The position numbers and the translations under genes were made by a program. Source: Pontixanthobacter aestiaquae (GTDB lineage: Bacteria > Pseudomonadota > Alphaproteobacteria > Sphingomonadales > Sphingomonadaceae). From it: a stretch of DNA of 64,000 nucleotides. Below, one piece after another: positions 53,679-61,573 of this stretch. The stretch covers positions 558,001 through 622,000 of the forward strand of contig NZ_WTYZ01000001.1 of NCBI RefSeq assembly GCF_009827455.1, in the 5' to 3' direction. Within the stretch, counting starts at the first letter, position 1; every line of letters starts with the position of its first letter. The notes below the pieces were generated by a model. It had not been told where the DNA came from. It saw nothing but the letters and a program-made list of their open reading frames with translations, and made no database searches.

Positions 53679-54862
53679 CAGGCCGCTGCTCCGGCTGCGA
53701 ATTCGCGGAGCATATTCTTGGCGATCACCAGTTGCAGGATTTGCGTGGTGCCTTCGTAAATAGTGTAAATCCGGCTGTCGCGATAGAAGCGCTCGGCCTC
53801 ATATTCCGCCAGATAGCCCGCACCGCCATGCACCTGCACGCAGCGATCTGCGACGCGGTTGCACATTTCGCTGGCGAACATTTTGGCGCTGGCGCACTCA
53901 ATGATGGCCTTGCCTCGATCCGCTTTGGTGCTGGCATCGCGCAGCATACATTCGGCGGCGTAAATCTCTGCCTGACTGTCAGCAAGCATTGCCTGAATAA
54001 GTTGGAACTGGCTTATGGGTTCGCCGAAGGCCTTGCGCTGGGTCGCGTATTTTACAGCTGTATCGAGAATACGCCGCGCATAGCCGCAGCTCGCCGCCGC
54101 CACCGAAAGGCGCCCGTTGTCGAGGCTCTGCATCGCTGTTGCAAAGCCGCGCCCTTCTTCTCCGCCGAGCAAGGCGTTGCCCGGTATTTTCACATCGTCG
54201 AGATAGATGTCGGCGATATGGCTGCCCGACTGGCCCATCTTTCGGTCTGGCTTACCAACGCTGACCCCATCTGAATCCATTGGCACCAAGAACGCGCTGA
54301 CATGGGCGTTGCGCGGCAATGCTTCATCATTGGTGCGCGCCATAATCAGGCCGAGTTTGGCATGCGGTGCGTTGGTGATGTAGCGTTTGGAGCCATTGAG
54401 CACGTAACCATTGCCATCGCGCTTGGCCGTCGTGGCCATCGCCGCGCTGTCCGATCCGGAGCCAGGCTCGGTCAGGCCGAAACATGCGATTTCACCCGCT
54501 GCAAGACGAGGAAGCCATTCGCTCTTCTGCTCCTCGGTGCCAGAGTTTTTGAGCGCCGAGCAGACCATTCCCAGATTGATCGAAGTGATGGAGCGATAGG
54601 CCGGTAGAGCGTAGCTGAGCACGCGTATTGTCTCGACATATTGCGGGACATTCATGCCGCTGCCGCCATATTCCTCTGGCATGGTTAAACCGAACAAACC
54701 CATTTCACGCATCTCGTCGACCAGATCGTCAGGGATCCGGTCATTCGCGATGACGACATCCTCTGCCGGGATCAGTCGTTCGCGAACATAGCGTTGGAGC
54801 TGATCAATAAATTGCGAGAAAATTTCCGGGTCCATCCCGGTTTGGGTGGGGCTGTCGGCCAT
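53678..54862 (-). CDS. Acyl-CoA dehydrogenase
   Basis: 394 residues from ATG at 54862 with AGAGGATC upstream. FAD-linked family: MPEEYGGSGMNV, CFGLTEPGSGSDSAAM, GFATAMQSLDNGRLSVAAASCGYARRILD, and near the end AERFYRDSRIYTIYEGTTQIL, with the Glu that serves as base in many members. It makes the 2-enoyl-CoA. It is the first gene of a four-gene operon; the promoter should lie in 54863-54914. Confidence 0.94.
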   Translation of the reverse strand: MADSPTQTGMDPEIFSQFIDQLQRYVRERLIPAEDVVIANDRIPDDLVDEMREMGLFGLTMPEEYGGSGMNVPQYVETIRVLSYALPAYRSITSINLGMVCSALKNSGTEEQKSEWLPRLAAGEIACFGLTEPGSGSDSAAMATTAKRDGNGYVLNGSKRYITNAPHAKLGLIMARTNDEALPRNAHVSAFLVPMDSDGVSVGKPDRKMGQSGSHIADIYLDDVKIPGNALLGGEEGRGFATAMQSLDNGRLSVAAASCGYARRILDTAVKYATQRKAFGEPISQFQLIQAMLADSQAEIYAAECMLRDASTKADRGKAIIECASAKMFASEMCNRVADRCVQVHGGAGYLAEYEAERFYRDSRIYTIYEGTTQILQLVIAKNMLREFAAGAAA

Positions 54863-54914
54863 GTTTGATCCTCTCACACTCGCGTCCACTATGTCTTTCA
54901 AGCGAGTTTTTCTG

Positions 54915-55151
54915 TTAGTCTTCGCGGGCTGGCTCTTCGGCCTGCTCTGCGGGTTCGCTGGCTTGCGGATTTTGTTCGGGAAGTCTTTTAGCCTCGATCA
55001 TTTCTGCGGCTTCATCGAGCGCGCGGGCCTCACCCACGCTCACTCCGCCGGGTCCCGGCTCGTTATCCGCATTCCCGCAGGCAGTAAGCAGGAAAAGGCT
55101 GGCCATGAGAAAGCCCAAGGGCGGCAGAATCGGTGTCGGTTTCCATTGCAT
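54915..55151 (-). CDS. Small predicted lipoprotein
   Basis: 78 residues from ATG at 55151. The N-terminal segment PLGFLMASLFLLTAC ends in a lipobox (LTAC). The mature part is short and acidic, with EAAEMIEAKRLPEQ and a run of EP/EE repeats at the C-terminus (about 55-78). No named family. The start is uncertain because no clear ribosome site is seen. It may be an envelope protein. Confidence 0.55.
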   Translation of the reverse strand: MQWKPTPILPPLGFLMASLFLLTACGNADNEPGPGGVSVGEARALDEAAEMIEAKRLPEQNPQASEPAEQAEEPARED

Positions 55152-55243
55152 GGAGGCACCATACCCGCCTGGCCCCAAAGGAAAAGCGGGCGAATCGCCT
55201 TAACGACCCGCCCGCTCCAAATTCCCGATAGAAGGGCCGAGGT

Positions 55244-55606
55244 TTACTCGACTTCTTTTTTCACGCGATCGACGGCCTTATCGACCATCTTGTTGCCTTC
55301 TTTTTTGGCAGCTTTTTCAACTTCGGCCAACACGTCGTTGGCAGCAGCAGCGCCGGCATCTGCGGCGGTGTCGGCTTCGGCAGCAACAGCAGCAGCCGTG
55401 TCGCCAGCGGTGTCTTCAACAACAGCTTCGGTGCCAGCAGCATCTGCATCGGCAGCGGGCTCTTCAGTAACATCGCCTACAGCTTCTTCGGCCGGCACTT
55501 CTACGGTTTCCGCTTCAGCGTCAGCCGATGCGTCTTCAGCAGTGCCGCAAGCGGACAGTGCGAGAGCAGCGGTGCTGGCGAGAGCGACAGATACAAACTT
55601 CTTCAT
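55244..55606 (-). CDS. Ala/Glu-rich predicted lipoprotein
   Basis: 120 residues. Signal peptide with lipobox LSAC (Cys20). The mature part is dominated by Ala, Asp, Glu and Val (low complexity) up to residue 90, then a lysine-rich helix (EVEKAAKKEGNKMVDKAVDRVKKEVE). It looks like an extended, disordered tether with a basic C-terminal end. Function unknown. GGAAGGGAAACATC before the ATG is a good ribosome site. Confidence 0.75.
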   Translation of the reverse strand: MKKFVSVALASTAALALSACGTAEDASADAEAETVEVPAEEAVGDVTEEPAADADAAGTEAVVEDTAGDTAAAVAAEADTAADAGAAAANDVLAEVEKAAKKEGNKMVDKAVDRVKKEVE

Positions 55607-55717
55607 GATGTTTCCCTTCCAATAATTTCTTGAGAATCGCTCACCAAAAAAGTCAGCGGCCCCTGATGGTGCACGGGGTGATAAACAGCAATCGCATACT
55701 GCGCAAAGGGTAAAGCT

Positions 55718-57559
55718 GTGGATACGGCGTTTGCGCGGGGCGGCGCCTCTGCCATGAGGGCGCTGATGGCGACACTTCCTGACCCTAATTTACAGCTTGA
55801 ACGCGCTCGTGAGCAATTGCGCACAGTGTTTGGTTTCAGCGAGTTTCGCGGACGGCAGCCTGATGTGTTGGCGCGGATATTGGAAGGGCATTCGACACTG
55901 GCGGTGATGCCAACCGGCGCTGGCAAGTCGCTGACCTATCAACTGCCCGCGACGCTCCTGCATGGGACCTGCGTGGTTATTTCTCCGCTGATTGCGCTGA
56001 TGCATGACCAGTTGCGGTCGGCCCGGGCGAATGGCATCCGCGCCGCGACTCTCACGAGCGCCGATGCGGATTGGCGCGATACGATGGATGCCTATCGCGC
56101 GGGAGATCTGGACTTGCTCTATGTCGCTCCGGAACGCGCTAGCCAGCCGCAATTCTGCGATTTCCTGACATCCTCGCAGATTGCATTGTTCGCGATTGAT
56201 GAAGCGCATTGTGTGTCCGAATGGGGCCATGATTTCCGGCCTGATTACCGTCAATTGCTGCCGCTGATGGAGCGTTTTCCGGAAGTGCCCCGGCTGGCGC
56301 TAACGGCGACAGCAGATAAGCGCACGCGCTCCGACATTTTGAGCCAGCTGGGCATTCCGCAAGAGGGGTTGGTACTCGCGGGTTTCGATCGCCCCAATAT
56401 CACCTACGCGATACAGCACCGCGATAACCCGGTGCGGCAAATCACCACGCTGATGGCAGAGCAACCCGGACCAGGTATCGTTTATGCCCCAACCCGCCGC
56501 AAAGTAGAGGATCTGGCACTCAAGCTGGCAGCAGCGACGGGCCGCTTGGTCCTTCCTTATCACGCGGGTCTGCCAGCAGAAGAGCGCGCGGCAAATCAGG
56601 CTGCGTTTGTGGCTTCAGAAGACATGGTGATTGTTGCGACGATCGCCTTCGGAATGGGCATCGACAAACCCGATGTGCGGTTTGTCGCGCATGCGGGCAT
56701 CCCCAAATCGATAGAAGCCTATTATCAGGAGACCGGCCGCGCGGGCCGTGATGGCGATCCGGCCCAAGCAACGATGTATTGGGGGGCAGGCGATTTTGCG
56801 CAAGCGCGGCAGCGGTTGGCGGAATTGCCAGAGGAACGTCGCAGCGATGAGCGGACGCGGCTGGATATGCTCGCCAGTCTGGTCGAGACACCAACCTGTC
56901 GCCGTGCGGTCCTGCTCAGGCATTTCGGAGAGAAGCCGGAGAAAGCGTGCGGCAATTGCGACAATTGTCTGTCTCCCCCCAAAGTCACTGATGCGACCGA
57001 GACTGCACGCAAGTTGCTCTCGGCGGCATACCGGACCGGACAGAGCTTTGGCTTCGGGCATTTGCAAAAAGTGCTGACCGGAAGCCGCGACGACCGGATC
57101 AAGCAGCGCGGCCATGACCAGTTGAGCGTGTTCGGCATTGTCGAGGGAGAGGAAGCGGCGATGCTGCAACCCTTGTCGCGCGCATTGCAGGCCCGCGGGG
57201 CGCTGGTTTCGACCGAGCATGGCGGCCTGGCGCTGGGTGGTGATGCGCCAGCTATTCTCAAGGGCGAACAAGCGGTGGAAATCGTTATTCCGCCCAAGCG
57301 ATCACGCGCCACCAAACGCGGTGACAGAACACCCAATCCGGTTGGCGATCCATTGTTCGATGCTTTGCGAGAGCTGCGCCGAGAACTGGCCGCGGAAGCG
57401 CAAGTGCCGCCCTATGTCATCTTCCACGACGCGACGTTGCGCGAGATGGCCTCCGCACGTCCTGCGTCTCTTGACGAAATGGGCCGCATTGGCGGCGTGG
57501 GCGCAAAGAAACTCGCTGCACATGGTGGGGCATTTCTCTCGGTGATCCGGCAATACTGA
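55718..57559 (+). CDS. recQ: ATP-dependent DNA helicase RecQ
   Basis: 613 residues. Helicase motifs: Walker A MPTGAGKSLTYQ, DEAH box in DEAHCVSEWGHDFRPDY, motif VI QETGRAGRDG. The RecQ zinc-binding set (CRRAVLLRHFGE with CGNCDNC) and a C-terminal HRDC-like domain (FDALRELRRELAAEAQVPPYVIFHDATLREMA) complete the classic RecQ layout. It unwinds DNA in recombinational repair. The start may be GTG 55718 or ATG 55754/55766; no strong ribosome site decides. Confidence 0.95.
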   Translation: MDTAFARGGASAMRALMATLPDPNLQLERAREQLRTVFGFSEFRGRQPDVLARILEGHSTLAVMPTGAGKSLTYQLPATLLHGTCVVISPLIALMHDQLRSARANGIRAATLTSADADWRDTMDAYRAGDLDLLYVAPERASQPQFCDFLTSSQIALFAIDEAHCVSEWGHDFRPDYRQLLPLMERFPEVPRLALTATADKRTRSDILSQLGIPQEGLVLAGFDRPNITYAIQHRDNPVRQITTLMAEQPGPGIVYAPTRRKVEDLALKLAAATGRLVLPYHAGLPAEERAANQAAFVASEDMVIVATIAFGMGIDKPDVRFVAHAGIPKSIEAYYQETGRAGRDGDPAQATMYWGAGDFAQARQRLAELPEERRSDERTRLDMLASLVETPTCRRAVLLRHFGEKPEKACGNCDNCLSPPKVTDATETARKLLSAAYRTGQSFGFGHLQKVLTGSRDDRIKQRGHDQLSVFGIVEGEEAAMLQPLSRALQARGALVSTEHGGLALGGDAPAILKGEQAVEIVIPPKRSRATKRGDRTPNPVGDPLFDALRELRRELAAEAQVPPYVIFHDATLREMASARPASLDEMGRIGGVGAKKLAAHGGAFLSVIRQY

Positions 57560-57593
57560 GCCGCCAACCTGATTTCCTCCCAACCGGGATATA

Positions 57594-57640
57594 TTGACAT
57601 TTTTCCGGCTTGATATAAATATGATATCATAATTATATCG
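57594..57640 (+). promoter_or_regulatory. Promoter with AT-rich palindromic operator of the SPFH/RHH cassette
   Basis: -35 TTGACA at 57594-57599. A near-perfect 28-bp palindrome (57612-57639; 13 of 14 positions pair) with the 10-bp ATGATATCAT at its centre covers the -10 area. TGATAT half-sites at 57611 and 57622, and inverted ATATCA/G at 57624 and 57635, repeat at exactly 11-bp steps. This is the layout expected for a ribbon-helix-helix repressor, and such a protein is encoded in the operon. Confidence 0.6.
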
Positions 57641-57648
57641 GAGATAGG

Positions 57649-58566
57649 ATGATGTCTGACACAACAGGCGGCATGAACATAAGCCGCGAAACCCCGGCCA
57701 GCACTTTTAGCGGTTACATGCTACTGCTTCTGATGCTTGCGCTCGTGGCGTTGGCTGTCTGGCTGGTGTCCAGTATGACGCCAATCGACGGGGCCAGCAA
57801 AGCCGCCAAGGTCGTGTTTATTACCAGTATGGTCGGCTCGCTACTTGGCCTGGTTTTTATCGCCTGCGGTTTCTTTATGATCCAGCCGAATCAAGCAGCG
57901 GTAATTACGCTATTCGGCGAATATCGCGGCTCGGAGCGAACCGAGGGACTGCGCTGGATCTGGCCCTGGATGATGCGTCGCAAGATCAGCGCGCGAGCGC
58001 ACAACATTCATTCGGAGCGGGTGAAAATCAACGATTTGCGCGGTAATCCGATAGAAATTGCGTGCAATGTGGTTTGGCGTGTCGCGGATACGGCGCAGGC
58101 GAGCTTCGATGTCGATGACTATAAGGAGTTTGTTAATATCCAGATCGAAGCGGGTCTGCGCACAGTCGGTTCGCGCCATCCCTATGATGATTTCGAAGGC
58201 GAGGAAGTGACGCTCCGTTCAGGAGGCGATGTCATCAATCGCGAGCTTCTGGAAGAGCTTAATGACCGGCTCAAAACAGCAGGTATCGTCGTGGACGAGG
58301 CGGGTCTCACGCATCTTGCCTACGCGTCCGAAATCGCCAGCGCGATGCTCAAGCGTCAACAGGCTGACGCGATCATCGCGGCGCGCGCCAAGATTGTACT
58401 TGGCGCAGTCGGTATGGTCGAGGATGCATTGACCAAACTCAGCGATGACGGGATTGTCGAGCTCGATGATGAACGGCGCGCATCGATGGTGTCGAACCTG
58501 CTGGTGGTGCTGTGCGGTGAACGCGAGGCGCATCCTGTGGTGAACGCTGGCACGCTGTATCAATAG
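57649..58566 (+). CDS. SPFH (Band 7) domain membrane protein
   Basis: 305 residues. Two N-terminal membrane helices (about 22-43 and 58-80) are followed by an SPFH domain with the typical stomatin entry [33 protein letters not shown] and [31 protein letters not shown]. Distinct from the large flotillin at 3.4 kb: it lacks the long coiled coil. SPFH proteins scaffold membrane complexes and often work with proteases. It is first in the cassette, 38 bp before the RHH gene. Start at ATG 57649 or 57652. Confidence 0.88.
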   Translation: MMSDTTGGMNISRETPASTFSGYMLLLLMLALVALAVWLVSSMTPIDGASKAAKVVFITSMVGSLLGLVFIACGFFMIQPNQAAVITLFGEYRGSERTEGLRWIWPWMMRRKISARAHNIHSERVKINDLRGNPIEIACNVVWRVADTAQASFDVDDYKEFVNIQIEAGLRTVGSRHPYDDFEGEEVTLRSGGDVINRELLEELNDRLKTAGIVVDEAGLTHLAYASEIASAMLKRQQADAIIAARAKIVLGAVGMVEDALTKLSDDGIVELDDERRASMVSNLLVVLCGEREAHPVVNAGTLYQ

Positions 58567-58603
58567 GCCGGCTTGGCAATAGAGCGATTTGGAGATTCGA
58601 GCG

Positions 58604-58825
58604 ATGGCCAAACCATCCTCAAAATCCGGCAAGAAAGCCTTTGCCCTTCGGCTTGATCCTGCGGTGCATTCTGCGATCGAGCGGCTGGCCGCGGCGGAGC
58701 TTCGCTCGGCCAATGCGCAAATCGAAATGCTTCTGCGCGAGGCATTGGAGGCGCACGGAATCACTGTGCAACTGTCGCTAAAACCGAAACGGGGACGTCC
58801 GCCCCAAAGATCCAAGGATGATTAG
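58604..58825 (+). CDS. Arc-type ribbon-helix-helix protein (probable autoregulator)
   Basis: 73 residues from ATG at 58604 with GGAG 9 bp upstream. The core KAFALRLDPAVHSAIERLAAAELRSANAQIEMLLREALEAHG is a ribbon-helix-helix fold as in Arc and HicB-like antitoxins. The C-terminal tail is basic (KPKRGRPPQRSK). It probably binds the palindromic operator upstream of the SPFH gene. The stop is 2 bp before the next start. No toxin is recognisable, so a toxin-antitoxin call is not supported. Confidence 0.85.
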   Translation: MAKPSSKSGKKAFALRLDPAVHSAIERLAAAELRSANAQIEMLLREALEAHGITVQLSLKPKRGRPPQRSKDD

Positions 58826-58827
58826 AG

Positions 58828-59085
58828 ATGCTGCATAGGTTTTTCGAAGAGGGATACTGGTTTGCACCGAAGAAGTTTGGATATGGCTCTGGCCTGCCGA
58901 TAGCATGGCAGGGCTGGGTGCTGCTCGCTGGCTATATCGTACTTATGTTTGGGGCTGCATTACTGCTTGAGTCCGGAGGTCTGGGCGTGACCGCAATTCT
59001 GGTCGCCGCCATGATAATCATGACGATCCTGTTCGTATTCATTGCGAAGCGCCGCACCAAAGGCGGTTGGAAGTGGCGACCTTAA
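58828..59085 (+). CDS. Small two-helix membrane protein in the SPFH/RHH cassette
   Basis: 85 residues. Two hydrophobic helices (about 27-47 and 51-72) follow an aromatic N-terminus (MLHRFFEEGYWFAPKKFGYG); the tail is basic and ends RTKGGWKWRP. It starts 2 bp after the RHH stop, so it is tightly coupled. No named family recognised. It may be a partner of the SPFH protein in the membrane. Confidence 0.75.
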   Translation: MLHRFFEEGYWFAPKKFGYGSGLPIAWQGWVLLAGYIVLMFGAALLLESGGLGVTAILVAAMIIMTILFVFIAKRRTKGGWKWRP

Positions 59086-59145
59086 CGTGCAGCCGGCCAA
59101 GACAGGCTTAGCAGGCCGTTAACCCTTTTCTTCTATCGCGGGCGC

Positions 59146-60138
59146 ATGGAACATTACGCACAAGCCCGCCTCGAAGCACTTCCTGCTCGCCCGTCTCTGA
59201 AAATCACCGCCATTGTGGCTGCGACGGCCATTGCCGCTATACCCGCGGCAACGGTATTTGCGCAATCAAACGCTGCGTTTACTGTGGTGGAAACCGGCCG
59301 CGGATATGAGCGCTTGCAAGACGCCGTCAACGCGATCGGCAACGGCAGTGGCACCATTGCGGTGGCTGCCGGAACCCACCGCCAATGCGCGGTGCAAGAG
59401 GGCGGATCGATTGCATATATGGCTGCCGCTCGCGGCAAAGCAGTTTTTGACGGTGTGACCTGCGAAGGCAAAGCTGCGCTCGTTTTGCGTGGCCGCGAGG
59501 CAAGTGTTTCCGGCCTCGTATTCCGCCGCATGGCTGTGCCCGACTTTAACGGCGCTGGCATACGGTTGGAGCAAGGCGATCTCACCGTAGCGCAAAGCTG
59601 GTTCCTCGACAGCCAGCAAGGTATTCTTTCGGCCAACGATTCCGACGGGCAGATCGTCATCGACAAATCGACGTTCTCCGGACTTGGTACATGTGAAGGC
59701 GGCGGTGGCTGCGCGCATTCGGTGTATATCGGCGATTACGGTCATCTGCGGATCACGCGCAGCCGTTTCGAAAAAGGCACAGGCGGACATTATGTGAAAG
59801 CCCGCGCGAGCCGCGTCGATGTCGCCTCTTCCAGCTTTGACGATTCCGCAGGACGCGGCACCAATTACATGATCGATCTGCCTGCGGGCGCGATCGGCCA
59901 GATCACCAATAATTGGTTCGTCCAAGGTCAGAATAAAGAAAATTACTCGGCCTTCATTGCGGTAGGCGCAGAGGACAAACTGCATACCTCGAACGGCTTG
60001 CAAATCGCTGGAAACGACGCACGCCTAGCGCCTTCGGTCCGTCGTAACACGATTTTCGTGGCGGACTGGTCGGGTGACAATCTGGATATCGGTCCGAATA
60101 ATCTCGGCCAGGGTCTGCAAGGCTTCGAAAGCCGCTAA
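59146..60138 (+). CDS. Secreted right-handed parallel beta-helix protein
   Basis: 330 residues. A signal peptide ends near VFAQ (about 40). The body shows repeating beta-helix rungs (VVETGRGYERLQDAVNAI, FDGVTCEGKAALVLRGREASVSGLVFRR, GAGIRLEQGDLTVAQSWF, SVYIGDYGHLRITRSRF). This is the fold of pectate-lyase-like and polysaccharide-modifying proteins, but no catalytic motif stands out. Located before psd, with opposite-strand genes not in between, possibly monocistronic. Confidence 0.85.
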   Translation: MEHYAQARLEALPARPSLKITAIVAATAIAAIPAATVFAQSNAAFTVVETGRGYERLQDAVNAIGNGSGTIAVAAGTHRQCAVQEGGSIAYMAAARGKAVFDGVTCEGKAALVLRGREASVSGLVFRRMAVPDFNGAGIRLEQGDLTVAQSWFLDSQQGILSANDSDGQIVIDKSTFSGLGTCEGGGGCAHSVYIGDYGHLRITRSRFEKGTGGHYVKARASRVDVASSSFDDSAGRGTNYMIDLPAGAIGQITNNWFVQGQNKENYSAFIAVGAEDKLHTSNGLQIAGNDARLAPSVRRNTIFVADWSGDNLDIGPNNLGQGLQGFESR

Positions 60139-60215
60139 GCACGCCTTTGCTGGTATCACAGCGGCTGCGCTGTTACGGAGATTGTTGATTATCAATAGTC
60201 GCTGGAGAGTGCGCC

Positions 60216-61076
60216 ATTTCCCTCAACCCCTTCATTCTGTTGCAGCACATTCTGCCGCAACATGCCTTGTCCCGATTGGCGGGCCGGTTTGCATCTAGCG
60301 AACGTCCATGGCTGCGTGACCGGCTGATCCGGCGTTTCGTCAAGGCATACCACGTCGATATGGAGCAGGCGGAGAGGCCGCTGGGCAAGTATCGCAGTTT
60401 CAATGACTTCTTTACTCGCGCGCTCAAGCCGGGAATGCGTCCGCTGGCTGATGCCGGGTCGCAGGTACTGTGCCCAGCCGATGGTGCGGTCAGCCAGCTT
60501 GGCCGGATAGAGAATGGCCGGATTTTTCAGGCCAAGGGGCAAAGCTACACCGCTGCTGAGCTATTGGGCGGCGACACCGATCTTGCTGCAAAATTCGAAG
60601 GCGGCAGTTTCATCACGATCTATCTGTCACCCAGCGATTATCACCGTGTGCATATGCCGGTCGATGGCACGCTACGGCAAACGGCCTATATTCCCGGCGA
60701 TTTGTTCTCCGTGAACACTGTGACGGCGGAGAATGTCGACCGGCTGTTCTCCCGCAATGAACGGCTTTCCAGCGTGTTCGACACGCCCGTTGGCGCAATG
60801 GCCAGTGTGATGGTTGGTGCAATGATTGTAGCGAGTATTGAAACTGTGTGGGGCGGTCTGGTCAAACCGCACCAAAAGCAGATTGTCCGTGGCAATTTCG
60901 CTACCGATGGCGAGAATGCGGTGAAACTCAATGCGGGTGACGAGATGGGCCGGTTCCTCTTGGGCTCAACCGTGGTTCTGCTGTTCGAGCCCGGTCAAGT
61001 CGAATGGGCGGACGACCTCAAACCGCTCAGCGTGGTCCGGATGGGGCAATCGCTGGGGCGTTTGACATCGGCTTAG
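60216..61076 (+). CDS. psd: Phosphatidylserine decarboxylase, apparently starting at ATT
   Basis: 286 residues if it starts at ATT 60216, or 278 from TTG at 60240. The proenzyme cleavage site LGST (FLLGSTVVLLFEPG) near the C-terminus gives the pyruvoyl alpha chain. FITIYLSPSDYHRVHMP is the catalytic region. It makes phosphatidylethanolamine at the inner membrane. The ATT start is preferred because GGAGAG (60204-60209) lies exactly 6 bp before it, and the intervening SLNPFILLQHILPQHALSRL matches the usual Psd N-terminal helix, which a TTG start would cut. No ATG or GTG is available in frame between the upstream stop and 60216. Confidence 0.9.
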   Translation: MSLNPFILLQHILPQHALSRLAGRFASSERPWLRDRLIRRFVKAYHVDMEQAERPLGKYRSFNDFFTRALKPGMRPLADAGSQVLCPADGAVSQLGRIENGRIFQAKGQSYTAAELLGGDTDLAAKFEGGSFITIYLSPSDYHRVHMPVDGTLRQTAYIPGDLFSVNTVTAENVDRLFSRNERLSSVFDTPVGAMASVMVGAMIVASIETVWGGLVKPHQKQIVRGNFATDGENAVKLNAGDEMGRFLLGSTVVLLFEPGQVEWADDLKPLSVVRMGQSLGRLTSA

Positions 61077-61573
61077 CCAAAGGCGGGGGCGTATTTCACG
61101 ACCCCTTTGGGCGCATCACCATCGAGAACAAGCCGCTGGAAATACTTCGCGGGCGGGCCGGGATATTGCAGCTCTGGATCATGCGTGAAGCCAAAGCGCG
61201 GATAATATTCGTCGCTGCCTAGCAGAATGATGCCCTTGGCACCCATCGCCCGAATATCAGCGATGCCGCGTGTTATCAGTTTGCTGCCGATACCAGTCTG
61301 CTGCAATACCGGAGTGACCGAGACGGGGCCGAGTCCATACCAGTCCGCCGCGCCGTCGGAGATAGTGACCGGCGAAAACGCGATATGGCCGACGATCTGC
61401 TCGGCATCCTCGGCCACCAGCGACAATGTTAGATCGCCTGCATCGCGAAGCTTGCCGACCAGCGGTGCCTCGTCGCCATCGCTGAATGGCATGTCGCGGA
61501 ATGCGGCTTCGGTCAGCGCATGGATCGCTGCTTCGTCGCCGGATTGCTCGGGGCGGAGAGTGACTGCGGTCAT
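61073..61573 (-). CDS. GNAT family N-acetyltransferase
   Basis: 166 residues. Acetyl-CoA-binding fold with LGPVSVTPVLQQTGIGSKLITRGI (the Q/RxxGxG/A-type pyrophosphate loop) and IILLGSDEYYPRFGF near the end, resembling the YhbS-type putative acetyltransferases. Substrate unknown. The start overlaps the ribA stop by four bases (ATGA), and the stop overlaps that of psd. Confidence 0.9.
   Translation of the reverse strand: MTAVTLRPEQSGDEAAIHALTEAAFRDMPFSDGDEAPLVGKLRDAGDLTLSLVAEDAEQIVGHIAFSPVTISDGAADWYGLGPVSVTPVLQQTGIGSKLITRGIADIRAMGAKGIILLGSDEYYPRFGFTHDPELQYPGPPAKYFQRLVLDGDAPKGVVKYAPAFG

Noticed and set aside
58589..58825. Toxin-antitoxin pair reading of the RHH gene and its neighbours
   Set aside because: The following protein is a two-helix membrane protein without a toxin fold, and the preceding one is an SPFH protein. 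No toxin is recognisable.
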